From assembly GCA_035542575.1 (NCBI GenBank), contig DATKLE010000040.1, positions 1-49,943 on the forward strand: DNA of 49,943 nucleotides, given 5' to 3'. Below the pieces are notes generated by a model. That model was not told where the DNA came from. It worked only from the letters and a program-made list of their open reading frames with translations, and did no database searches. Shown piece by piece: positions 8,158-16,298 of the stretch (positions are counted from its first letter, which is position 1; every line of letters begins with the position of its first letter). The stretch is from JAIQET01 sp035542575 (GTDB taxonomy: Bacteria > Acidobacteriota > Terriglobia > Terriglobales > Acidobacteriaceae). A program made the translations under genes and the position numbers.

Positions 8158-9450
8158 CTACTGGATCACCACTTTTTTTTGCAGCGTGTTGACTCCGCCC
8201 TTGGCATTCTGCGCCGTAATGGTGATCACGCTTTCCCCGGTGGGCAACGGAGGCATGAAGTAATGAAACCTGCCGTCGGCGCCGATCACCGGCACTTCCC
8301 GGCCGTTGACCATCACCCGGGCTCCGACCTCGGTTTTGCCCGTCAACTCCAACACATGCCCGTGCTGGATAAAGGGATCCAGTTCGAGGTTGATGGCCTC
8401 CGTGTTGCCCTCCTTGGGAATCAAGGTAAACCGGTTCTTTTCACTCTCCACGGACCCTTTGCCCTGGGCATCGTAGGACTGCACCAGCCAGTAATAGGCC
8501 CCTTCCGGCAAGCCGGACACCTCAACGTCCGCCGTGTCCACCTTGCGGTCGACGATGGTCGAACTGAAATACGGGTTGCGCGAAATGCGCAGGCGGTAGC
8601 CCACGGCATTGGGCATCTTGGTCCAGGAAAATTCGATCGCTTTGCTGTCATCGGAGGTGAAGATGGGCATCATATTAGCCGGGGAAATCGGGGTCGGCGG
8701 CCCGATCTCCTTCAGTTTCTCCATCTTGGGAGCCTCGGTTGCAAAGCTCACCTTCTCCCAGTCGGACAGACTGACCACTTCGCCGTTACGGCTCACCTCA
8801 CCCGTACCTTTTTTCAAGAGAATCTCGTGCTGGTCGGCCTTGGGGTCGTTGCGCACCATGGCCGCGCTTTCCGGCGCCAGCGAGGCGGTCGCCCCGGCCA
8901 CGATGACCTGCGATCTCGAGCCCTGCACATAGGTAGCCGTGGCCAGGTCCACCGTACCCGTGCTCACCGCCACCGCCACATTAGTCTGCTGCTGCTCGTT
9001 GGCCGAGTTCTCTTCAATTACGATCAGGGAATCCTGCTTCACTGTATAGTTGGTGCCGTCATTGAATACGATCTTGGCCATGCCCTCCGAGCCCGTCTGC
9101 ACCACATCGCCTTTTTCCAAGGGCACATTGTAGTCGGCGGTTACCCAACTGTTGCTGTTCGCCTTCTTGACCCGCACCGTGCCGTCCAAGGCGGTGATGT
9201 GCGCCTGCTGCGAGCTCATCGGACCGGACTTGGCCGGGGTTCCCGCCGCTCCCGCGACTGCCTCCAACACGTGTCCGGCCAGACTATTGGCCGCCTTGAT
9301 CTCGTTCTCAGTGAACTGCGGAAACGCAAAATGCATGCCGGCTAAGAAGACCAGCAGCACGCCCAGAATCACCAAGGCCACACTGCGGTAGGTGACGGTC
9401 TTCCACGCAATGTGGATTTCCGACTTGCGTCTCGAGGGCACGGAACCCAA
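8158..9450 (-). CDS. FecR-domain membrane-anchored protein with Ig-like repeats
   Basis: A 430-residue protein with a short cytoplasmic N-terminus, one membrane helix (about 22-42) and a large extracytoplasmic part. Residues about 88-190 form a FecR-type domain (ALDGTVRVKK, LEKGDVVQTGSEGMAKIVF). A fibronectin-like segment follows (about 265-345, FSWTKMPNAVGYRLRIS), then a C-terminal beta domain (about 360-430, ELTGKTEVGARVMVNG). FecR domains sense periplasmic signals or act as adhesive beta-sandwiches. With no FecI sigma factor or TonB receptor beside it, a signalling role is not supported. The start is a TTG with no good ribosome-binding site, and a GTG three codons in is an alternative. It lies upstream of mreB on the same strand. 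Confidence 0.82.
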   Translation of the reverse strand: MGSVPSRRKSEIHIAWKTVTYRSVALVILGVLLVFLAGMHFAFPQFTENEIKAANSLAGHVLEAVAGAAGTPAKSGPMSSQQAHITALDGTVRVKKANSNSWVTADYNVPLEKGDVVQTGSEGMAKIVFNDGTNYTVKQDSLIVIEENSANEQQQTNVAVAVSTGTVDLATATYVQGSRSQVIVAGATASLAPESAAMVRNDPKADQHEILLKKGTGEVSRNGEVVSLSDWEKVSFATEAPKMEKLKEIGPPTPISPANMMPIFTSDDSKAIEFSWTKMPNAVGYRLRISRNPYFSSTIVDRKVDTADVEVSGLPEGAYYWLVQSYDAQGKGSVESEKNRFTLIPKEGNTEAINLELDPFIQHGHVLELTGKTEVGARVMVNGREVPVIGADGRFHYFMPPLPTGESVITITAQNAKGGVNTLQKKVVIQ

Positions 9451-9659
9451 TGAAAACCAGCCAAACTTAGAGAATATGGGGTAATTTCAACCCTATCACA
9501 AGCTTAACCGGGCGGATACAGGTAATCAACTTGAGTCAGTTACCCGGGGGTGCATGTCCAACAGTGCGTCGCACCGAAGAGCCCCAGTGCAGTCCGCGGG
9601 AAGCCGAAGGGACCCGTTCCGGCACAGGAACGTGGCAAACCGTGCCCATAAATGCGCTC

Positions 9660-12600
9660 CTACCGCTGACTCCGCACGGTTGCGTAGAGCACGGGCATGA
9701 TGACCAGGGTCACCCCCATGGAGACGCACAGGCCGCCAATCACCGCGATGGCCAAGGGCTGCTGAAGTTCCGCGCCGGAGCCGATCCCGAGGGCCAGCGG
9801 GAGTAAGCCGAAGAGGGTGCACAGGGTCGTCATGAGGATCGGGCGCAGCCGTATTCGTCCCGCCTGGACCAGAGCATCCACCACCGACAGCTTGCCGTGC
9901 AAACGTTCGTAGTATTCGAACAGGATGATGCCATTCTTCACGACCAACCCCACCATCAGGATGATGCCCATAAAGGAAGAGACGTTGAGCGGGGTTGAGG
10001 TCACCAGCAGCAGGAAAAACACACCGATCAGCGAGAGAGGCGCCGCCGACATGATAACCAGAGCCGGCAGGAACGCCCGGAACTGCAAGACCAGCACGGT
10101 GAACACAGCCGCCAGGGCAAGCCCCAGCACAGACAGGAGATCGTGGAAGGAACTCCGCTGGCTCTCGTATTGTCCACCAATCTCGAAGGTACAGCCCACG
10201 GGAAGGTGCGTCGAGGCGAGCACTTTCTTCACGTCCTCGATGGCGCTTCCCAGGTCGCGGTTTTCCAATCTCGCGGTCAGCGTCACCATCAGCCGCTGGT
10301 TCTCCCGCAGCAGCTCATTCTGTCCCCGCTCCTTGCTGATGGTGGCTAGAGACTCCAAGCGCACGAGCTGTCCATTTGGGTTGATGATTGGGTACTGGCG
10401 TATGTTTTGTTCCTGAAAGCGGAAACTGTCGGGATAGCGAATGCGGATAGGGACCAGGCGGTCTGCCTTGCGCAGGTCCGTGGAGGAATTGCCCAGCAAT
10501 CCGTCCGCGACTTGCTGGGAAACCTGGTCTACGGTCAGTCCAACATGGGCTGCCAATGCGGGATCAACGTGGATCAGCAACTCCGGGTTGCCGCGCTGTG
10601 GACCCTTAAAGTCCACAATTCCGGGAATCTTTTCGATCTTTGGCCGCAGCTCGTCCGCGATCCGGGCAAGCTCGTCGCTGCTGTTACCGAATATCTTGAC
10701 CTCAACCGGCTCGGGCGAGCCTTCCAGGTCTCCCAGCATGTCCTGCAGCAGCTGCACGAACTCGACGTTGACCCCGGCGACGCTCCTGGTGATCTGCCCG
10801 CGCAGGTCTTCTATGACTTCCTGGGCACTCCGCTGGCGCTGGCTGCGCGGCTTCAGTTTAACCAGGATGTCGCCTTTGTTCTGTTCGGTGGCGAAAAGTC
10901 CCAGTTCGGCGCCGGTGCGGCGCGAAAAAGCCGACACCTCGGGCACCTGAGCGACTTTCTGCTCCATCTGCTTGACCAGGCTGTCGGTTTCCGCCAAAGA
11001 CGTACCGGGCGGCGTAAGGTAATCGATGACAAAGCCTCCTTCGTCCATCTCCGGCAAGAAACCGCTTCCCAGGTGGAAGTAGGCCAGCCCGCCCAGCACA
11101 ATGAGAGTCCCCGCTGCAATTCCCACCAGTCTTCTGTGGGCAATTGCCCATCGGATTCCCTTCTCGTACAGACGATTAGCGGGCTCCATGAATCGAGAGG
11201 ACGATTCCCGGAACTGCGACTTGGTCAGCAGGTACTCGGCAAGCAGAGGAACGAGAGTGAGGGAGTAGACGAGCGATAACAAGACGGAGGCGGCCAGGGT
11301 CAGGGAGAGCGCGGAGAAGAAATCCCCGACTACTCCTTTGAGCAACCCCAGGGGCAGAAATACCACGACCGTCGTCAAGGTGGATCCCAGCACCGGGCCG
11401 ATCAGCTCGCCGGCGCCCTTCTCCGCAGCAGTTTCGGCCGTCTCACCCGCGCCCAGGTGGCGGTAGATGTTCTCCACTACCACCACCGAGTCATCGATCA
11501 CCAGGCCAATGGCAATGGCCAGGCCACCCAGGGACATAAGGTTGAGAGTGCCGCCGAAAATCTCCACAAAAAAGAAGGTGGCGATGACGGTTAACGGCAG
11601 GCTGATCGCCGCCACCAAAGTGATTCGCGCTTGCCGCAGAAAGACAAAGAGAATGACGACGGCCAGGAAGCCGCCGATGAGAATCGCGTCGCGAACGCTC
11701 GCGATGGACTCGCGCACGAACTCCGCCAGGTCGTACACGATGGAAAGGTGCAAGCTGGGCGGGATGATGTTGCCGCTGTGAAGAGCGATGTCCTTGATCT
11801 GCTGGGAGACGGCGATGATATTGCCGCCGATCTGGCGGGTGATGTTGATAATGGCAGCCGGATGGCCATTGCCGGTCACCAGGATTTTCCGATCCTCGAT
11901 TCCTTCGCGGATGGTCGCGATTTCGCGCAAACGGACCGGGCTCAGCTGGTCGCTGCCGACCACCGTATCTCCAATCTCCTGGATGCTCTTGAACTGGGTA
12001 TTGGTCAGTACCAGAAAGCGCTGATAGTTGCTGTCCAGGCGGCCGACGCTGGCCACGGTGTTGGTGGCGCGGAGCCGATCGGCAATTGCCGGCAGGCTCA
12101 AGCGGTGGGCCAGCGCCTTTTGCGGATCGATAATCACCGAGACCTCGCGAGTGTCGGCAGCATCCACCTCGACGCGGGCTACTCCCGGAACGCGGCTGAA
12201 GGTGGGCCGCAGATTATAGACCGCGTAGTCCCGCAGGTCGGCGTCCGGGACATTGCCATTCAAGATCAGGCTCAGGATGGGAAAGACTGTCGGAGTCAGG
12301 CGCTCTACGTCAATCTCGGTGTCGGCGGGCAGCGCCGTTCGTGCCTCATTCACGCTGGCCTGTACCATTTGCAGGGCCTGCTGCATGTCCGTGCCGGGAC
12401 TGAAAAGCACCGAGATTTCCGCTGCGCCCCGGATGGTTCGCGAACGCACGCGGCGCACGCCGAGAACGGTGCTCGCCTGCTGTTCAATCGGGCGGGTCAC
12501 GGTGAGCAACATGGTGTCCGGCGAGAGATCCCCGGCATGAACCAGGATCACGACGCGCGGGAAGGTCAGTTCGGGATAGATGTTGCTGGGCAGCCGGAAC

Positions 12601-12686
12601 AGGGAGACCAGTCCGGCCACGGTCAGTGCGGCGGCAATCAGGAAGACGGCGCGGCTGTTGCGGCGGCAGAAGCGAACCAAGTTCAT
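9660..12686 (-). CDS. RND efflux transporter, inner-membrane permease
   Basis: Proton-driven pump of a tripartite efflux complex, 1008 residues, with the internal duplication and about twelve membrane helices of RND proteins. The helix-4 motif is GLVIDDSVVVVENI with the Asp pair at 398-399, and the second half carries GLVVKNGIILFEY with the partner Lys. This proton relay resembles the drug-exporting HAE-1 group more than the metal-exporting CusA/CzcA group, whose helix-4 motif differs. It overlaps the adaptor gene upstream by ATGA (12683-12686), so translation is coupled. The set lies downstream of a MerR-type regulator and a His-rich protein. Substrate is unknown: the motif points to organic compounds, the context to metals. 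Confidence 0.93.
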   Translation of the reverse strand: MNLVRFCRRNSRAVFLIAAALTVAGLVSLFRLPSNIYPELTFPRVVILVHAGDLSPDTMLLTVTRPIEQQASTVLGVRRVRSRTIRGAAEISVLFSPGTDMQQALQMVQASVNEARTALPADTEIDVERLTPTVFPILSLILNGNVPDADLRDYAVYNLRPTFSRVPGVARVEVDAADTREVSVIIDPQKALAHRLSLPAIADRLRATNTVASVGRLDSNYQRFLVLTNTQFKSIQEIGDTVVGSDQLSPVRLREIATIREGIEDRKILVTGNGHPAAIINITRQIGGNIIAVSQQIKDIALHSGNIIPPSLHLSIVYDLAEFVRESIASVRDAILIGGFLAVVILFVFLRQARITLVAAISLPLTVIATFFFVEIFGGTLNLMSLGGLAIAIGLVIDDSVVVVENIYRHLGAGETAETAAEKGAGELIGPVLGSTLTTVVVFLPLGLLKGVVGDFFSALSLTLAASVLLSLVYSLTLVPLLAEYLLTKSQFRESSSRFMEPANRLYEKGIRWAIAHRRLVGIAAGTLIVLGGLAYFHLGSGFLPEMDEGGFVIDYLTPPGTSLAETDSLVKQMEQKVAQVPEVSAFSRRTGAELGLFATEQNKGDILVKLKPRSQRQRSAQEVIEDLRGQITRSVAGVNVEFVQLLQDMLGDLEGSPEPVEVKIFGNSSDELARIADELRPKIEKIPGIVDFKGPQRGNPELLIHVDPALAAHVGLTVDQVSQQVADGLLGNSSTDLRKADRLVPIRIRYPDSFRFQEQNIRQYPIINPNGQLVRLESLATISKERGQNELLRENQRLMVTLTARLENRDLGSAIEDVKKVLASTHLPVGCTFEIGGQYESQRSSFHDLLSVLGLALAAVFTVLVLQFRAFLPALVIMSAAPLSLIGVFFLLLVTSTPLNVSSFMGIILMVGLVVKNGIILFEYYERLHGKLSVVDALVQAGRIRLRPILMTTLCTLFGLLPLALGIGSGAELQQPLAIAVIGGLCVSMGVTLVIMPVLYATVRSQR

Positions 12687-13789
12687 GGTTTGATGCGCAC
12701 TTTCGCTTTGTCGGGGAGGCCGTAGCCGCCCGCCAGGATGACTTTGTCTCCTTCCCGCACTCCCGACAAGATTTCCGCCATGTCCTTGGTTTGGATCCCG
12801 AGCTGTACGGCCACGGATTCCGCCTCGTCCCCGGTGACTTTATAAACGCGCGGCTCTCCGGATTCGTCCGGATAGACCGCCTGGCGGGGCACTACCAAGC
12901 GCCTGGTCTGGTACCGCAGGGGCAGCTCGACGGTTACAAACATCCCCAGCTTCATCATGCGATTGCGATTGTCGACTCGTATGCGAGCCGTGCCATTGTT
13001 GGTGGCCGGATCTACTGCCGGAAACACGGCGACAATACGTGCGTTGAACGAAGTACCAGGAAAGGAGTCGGTCTGGAAACCGAATGTCTGGCCAACGTGA
13101 ATCTCGGGCAGACGCGACGCCGGAACGGTCCCGAGCAGTTCCAGGGTGTCGATATCCGCGACTTCGACGATCGGCTGGCTGGCGCTGCCATCCACCTGCT
13201 CTCCAGCCCCCAGAAAACGATGCACTACGGTGCCGGCGAAGGGTGAATGCACGACGGTGCGGGCAAGCTGGGTGCGCGCCGCCGAGCGCGCTGCCTCGGC
13301 CTGCTGCAACGCTGCTTCGTCCACAGAAACTTGGGTGCGCGCATCTTCCACGTCCTTGCGGGCGGCGATTCCCCGTTGCAGCAGCCCCTCGTTTCTCTGC
13401 GCGGTAATTCTTGCATTCTTCAGGTTGGCTTCCGCCTGGGCAACCGCGGCCTCGGCCTGGCGCGCTTGATCCGCCAGCGATGCGGGATCGAGTTGCGCCA
13501 GCGGCTGCCGGGCGGCAACCCGGTCGCCTTCGGTCACCAGAACGGTTTGGATCCTGCCGGGAACCAAAGCTGCGACCTTGGCATCGCGGTTCGGCAACGC
13601 AACCAGGTTGCCGCTGATCAGCAAGCTGTCGTCCAGCATCTTTCGTTCCACGGTGGCCACGGTGACTTCTGGGACAGCGGCTGCCTCTTCATCGTCTTTG
13701 GTCTTGCCGCAACCAGCCAGCCAAACGCAACCCACGCTCACCGCAACCAGGCAAGCCCACAGCCGCGAATTGACCCGCGGTCTAATCAA
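12683..13789 (-). CDS. Efflux periplasmic adaptor (membrane fusion protein), lipoprotein
   Basis: Periplasmic adaptor linking the RND pump to the outer-membrane channel. The N-terminus has a lipoprotein signal ending in a LAGC lipobox, then a barrel/lipoyl half (VAALVPGRIQTVLVTEGDRV), a coiled-coil hairpin rich in Ala/Gln/Glu (QARQAEAAVAQAEANLKNA, and EAARSAARTQLARTVVHSPF), the second lipoyl half (FAGTVVHRFLGAGEQV) and a C-terminal beta barrel. I chose the TTG at 13789 because it gives a short Arg-containing signal peptide and overlaps the upstream channel gene by only 8 bases. A TTG at 13840 is open but would overlap by 59 bases. It ends in an ATGA overlap with the pump gene. Confidence 0.9.
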   Translation of the reverse strand: MIRPRVNSRLWACLVAVSVGCVWLAGCGKTKDDEEAAAVPEVTVATVERKMLDDSLLISGNLVALPNRDAKVAALVPGRIQTVLVTEGDRVAARQPLAQLDPASLADQARQAEAAVAQAEANLKNARITAQRNEGLLQRGIAARKDVEDARTQVSVDEAALQQAEAARSAARTQLARTVVHSPFAGTVVHRFLGAGEQVDGSASQPIVEVADIDTLELLGTVPASRLPEIHVGQTFGFQTDSFPGTSFNARIVAVFPAVDPATNNGTARIRVDNRNRMMKLGMFVTVELPLRYQTRRLVVPRQAVYPDESGEPRVYKVTGDEAESVAVQLGIQTKDMAEILSGVREGDKVILAGGYGLPDKAKVRIKP

Positions 13790-14996
13790 GAGGTGTTCCA
13801 ACCACTTCCTCCAGCGCGGCAAAAGAACCCTGCACGGCAAACAGGCTGTCCAGATAGGCTTTGCGGGTTTCGTTCAGTTTCCTCTGAGCGTCAATCAAGG
13901 TCAGCAGGTTGCTTTTGCCGGCGCGATAGCTCTCCTCCGCCATATCTTCGAGCTGAACGGTCTGGGGAACGATCTTCTGGGCGTACTCCTCCGCCTGGCG
14001 TGTCTTGGCCGTGTAGTCGAAATAGGCAGCCAGCACCTGGACCGACACGTTGGTCTTCTGCGCCTGCAACGCCAGGCGCAGGAACTCCAGCCGGGCGGTG
14101 GATTGCGCCACCTCACCCTGTCCGTGGTAAAAGATTGGCAACGAAATTCCAACCTGCCCACGCGGACCTACACTGTAGTCGTGGGGCGCGTTTAGATCCA
14201 CTCCCGCCTGGAGATCAAGATTGGGAATGCGCTCCGCCTTGGCCAGCGCCAGGCGGCGTTGCTCCACTTCCATTTCCTGTGTGGCGCGGCGTACCTCGGC
14301 GTTCGATCCCAGGGCTGTGTCCGTTAACGCCTGCAAGGAAGCCGCGCCAGGAATATCGGACAAACGTCCCTGGAGATCCCAAGCCTTGTCGAGCGGTCCA
14401 TTGAGCAGGGCGGAAAGTTGTGCGTCTGCTGTCTTCTGCGCCTGCAAGGCAACCTCGTACTCCGTGCTGGCGCGCCCCCTCTCGACCTCCGCCTGGATTA
14501 CCTCCAGCTGGGCAACATCTCCGGCCTCGAAGCGCTGCTGCACAATATCCCTGATGCGAGTTGCCAGGTCCAGCGCCGCCTTGGACTGCTCGGCCTGGGC
14601 CCGTGACCAGAGCGCGCGGTAGAACGCCTCACGTGTCCGCTGCCGAATCTGGCGCGACAGAACCACAATATCAATCTCGGTGGCCTTCTGCTCTTCCTGC
14701 GCGAGGGCCAGACGCTTGCCGCGCTTGCCTCCGAGTTCGATGGGCTGGTCCCAGAGGGTGCTTTCATGCGGCGCATCGCGCGAGGCCGAGAAAGTGATGA
14801 TCGGATTGGGGAGTTGCCCGGCAACCGTCAGGCCGGCCAGCGCGATGGCTCGTTGCTGGCGCGCCGCCCGGAGTTCCAGATTATCCGATTCTGCCAACTG
14901 CAGTGCGGCCTTCAGGTCTAAGGCGCTCTGCGGGTAGGCTGCAGCTACCCCAAGAGGAACGTAGAGCAGAAGGCGCATCGGGGCCGATAGTCGCAT
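13782..14996 (-). CDS. TolC/CzcC-family outer-membrane efflux channel
   Basis: Outer-membrane component of the RND complex, 404 residues with a signal peptide (MRLSAPMRLLLYVPLGVAAA). The family's two-fold repeat of long helices is visible: ALQLAESDNLELRAARQQR in the first half and ALAKAERIPNLDLQAGV leading into the second. LLTLIDAQRKLNETRKAYLD near the C-terminus is a typical TolC helix. The motif PNPIITFSASRD is like CzcC/CusC-type channels. First of three overlapping genes. A promoter is predicted about 18 bases upstream (15014-15041), so the efflux genes may be transcribed separately from merR as well as by readthrough. Confidence 0.9.
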   Translation of the reverse strand: MRLSAPMRLLLYVPLGVAAAYPQSALDLKAALQLAESDNLELRAARQQRAIALAGLTVAGQLPNPIITFSASRDAPHESTLWDQPIELGGKRGKRLALAQEEQKATEIDIVVLSRQIRQRTREAFYRALWSRAQAEQSKAALDLATRIRDIVQQRFEAGDVAQLEVIQAEVERGRASTEYEVALQAQKTADAQLSALLNGPLDKAWDLQGRLSDIPGAASLQALTDTALGSNAEVRRATQEMEVEQRRLALAKAERIPNLDLQAGVDLNAPHDYSVGPRGQVGISLPIFYHGQGEVAQSTARLEFLRLALQAQKTNVSVQVLAAYFDYTAKTRQAEEYAQKIVPQTVQLEDMAEESYRAGKSNLLTLIDAQRKLNETRKAYLDSLFAVQGSFAALEEVVGTPLD

Positions 14997-15013
14997 ATCA
15001 GCGTCTGCCCAGA

Positions 15014-15041
15014 ACTATACGACACAGCAGGAAATTAACAA
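15014..15041 (-). promoter_or_regulatory. Predicted sigma-70-type promoter for the efflux operon
   Basis: On the minus strand TTGTTA (15041-15036) and TATAGT (15019-15014) are separated by 16 bases, which places the transcription start about 10 bases before the TolC-type ATG. No operator palindrome is visible in the spacer. Confidence 0.5.
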
Positions 15042-15102
15042 TATAGGCTTGGCTTCCCTGCCCCAGACCCGCCTCTCGTTCCCGCGGGGCGGGACGTCCT
15101 AG

Positions 15103-15615
15103 TTAATGGACGGTCAGGCTGTCTCCGGTTTTGTGCTCGCGAATCTGAAAGGCGAGAAAGTCGTGGATGGCAGCCAGGGCGCCGGCGTCGTGGCTGGCGA
15201 TAATGACCCGCCCTCCCTTTTCGGTCTCCTCGAACCGATACTCGATCTGGGCTTTCTTCGCTTTCATCACCGCCACCCCGGGCGGCACTTGGTCATGCAC
15301 GAACATGGGGATATCAAAGTCCCCGGCGGCAAAGGCTTTGGCGATGTGCGGCAGATGCATCCGGACTTGGTCCCGGCTTTCCGTGTCCTTGCCGTCATTG
15401 GCCTCGACACTGATCACGCCGCCATCGGGCTTCAGCAGGAAATGGTGCGTGGTCCTTGCCTGGTCAAAGCCCATTCCCTGGTCGGCTCGCTCCTTGGCGC
15501 CCATCATGGAGCCATGCTGATGGGGATCCTCGCCCCGGGCCTGGTGTGCGCCGGCCAAGCTCACCCATACTGCCATTGCCAGGATCAAGTGAAGATGCCG
15601 CTTGTGATTTTTCAT
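15103..15615 (-). CDS. Small exported His-rich conserved protein next to merR
   Basis: A 170-residue protein with a clear signal peptide (MKNHKRHLHLILAMAVWVSL, cut near HQARG), a His-rich mature start (EDPHQHGSMMG) and one compact domain: HHFLLKPDGGVISVEANDG, RMHLPHIAKAFAAGDFDIPM, HDQVPPGVAVM, RVIIASHDAGALAAIHDFL. I recall similar proteins sometimes labelled aspartate carbamoyltransferase, but it is far too short for that enzyme and lacks its motifs, so I give no enzymatic function. The start overlaps the merR stop as ATGA and has GAGGAGG upstream. Cotranscription with a MerR-type regulator plus the His-rich segment suggests a periplasmic metal-related role (inference). Confidence 0.8.
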   Translation of the reverse strand: MKNHKRHLHLILAMAVWVSLAGAHQARGEDPHQHGSMMGAKERADQGMGFDQARTTHHFLLKPDGGVISVEANDGKDTESRDQVRMHLPHIAKAFAAGDFDIPMFVHDQVPPGVAVMKAKKAQIEYRFEETEKGGRVIIASHDAGALAAIHDFLAFQIREHKTGDSLTVH

Positions 15616-16113
15616 GGCTGCTGTGCCTCCTCGGTAGCAAACCTGCTGACTAGAGATGGGTAGGTTGGGTCGTGGCGGCGCGCCGCAGGAGCGGCGGCCA
15701 GAATTTCCAACAGCCTGGCGCGCTGTCTGGGATGGGCCTTCTTGAGTGCCTTGTCCCACTGCTTGATTACCCTGCGCAGTTGTTCCTTCAACCCGACCAG
15801 TTCCTGAATGTGCCGCTCGAGATTCTTCAGTTTGGCGCCCGCCAGCTTGCGCACGTGCATGCAGGGAGCACCGCCGTCATCACGCAAGGCAAGGATGCGG
15901 GCCAGTTCTTCGATGGTGAAACCGGTCGAAAGTGCGGCGCGAATCAGGCGGATGCGGTCCACCACCCCGGGGGGATAACAGCGATAGCCGTTCGCGGAGC
16001 GGGGTGGGCGGGCGTTTACGCTCGTAAAACCGCAATGTGTCAGAACTGACCCCAACCAGTTTGGCCAGTTCTCCGGAACGCAGCCCAGGTTTGCCCTTCA
16101 CACCCACCCCCAC
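15612..16113 (-). pseudogene. MerR-family metal-type regulator, reading frame broken after the helix-turn-helix
   Basis: One half-gene reads GELAKLVGVSSDTLRFYERK, the canonical MerR winged-helix start, and then runs out of register in a C-rich stretch near 16005-16025. The correct continuation, RSANGYRCYPPGVVDRIRLI followed by a dimerisation helix and APCMHVRKL, is in another frame and ends at 15612. The spacing suggests about two missing bases (or one extra), so this is either a true frameshift mutation or an assembly error in a GC-rich run. The Cys in APCMHV and the operator suggest a metal-sensing branch. Candidate GTG starts are at 16113, 16107 and 16101. The first two lie so close to the -10 that the mRNA would be nearly leaderless. 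The intact palindromic operator argues that the gene is recent or functional. Confidence 0.75.
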
Positions 16114-16145
16114 AGTCTAGACCCTGGAACTCGCTCCAGGGTCAA
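16114..16145 (-). promoter_or_regulatory. MerR-type promoter/operator with perfect 9-bp dyad
   Basis: On the minus strand TTGACC (16145-16140) and TAGACT (16119-16114) are 20 bases apart, longer than the sigma-70 optimum. The spacer is filled by the perfect palindrome GACCCTGGA-6-TCCAGGGTC (16143-16120). An overlong spacer with an internal dyad is the hallmark of promoters untwisted by MerR-family activators. It drives merR itself and the genes downstream. The dyad could also be read by a regulator made elsewhere. Confidence 0.85.
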
Positions 16146-16298
16146 GGCTTTTCCTGGCATCGCGAGGATTGGTGGCTGACAGCCGTTGCGCGTCATGTTG
16201 CTGCCCGCGCGGGCACTTCCGACTGTGATCTCCCTCACTTGCCGGGCTTCCACCCAGCCTGTAGCATGGGTAGTTCGCAGCACTCCTTAGGAGGCCTT

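Noticed and set aside
8140..9345. 401-codon plus-strand frame opposite the FecR-domain gene
   Set aside because: Antisense shadow: composition is His/Arg/Gly-rich as expected from reading GC-rich codons backwards, and no motif is recognisable.
15103..15615. Aspartate carbamoyltransferase label for the small His-rich protein
   Set aside because: At 170 residues with a signal peptide it lacks the carbamoyl-phosphate and aspartate motifs. The label would be a database error.
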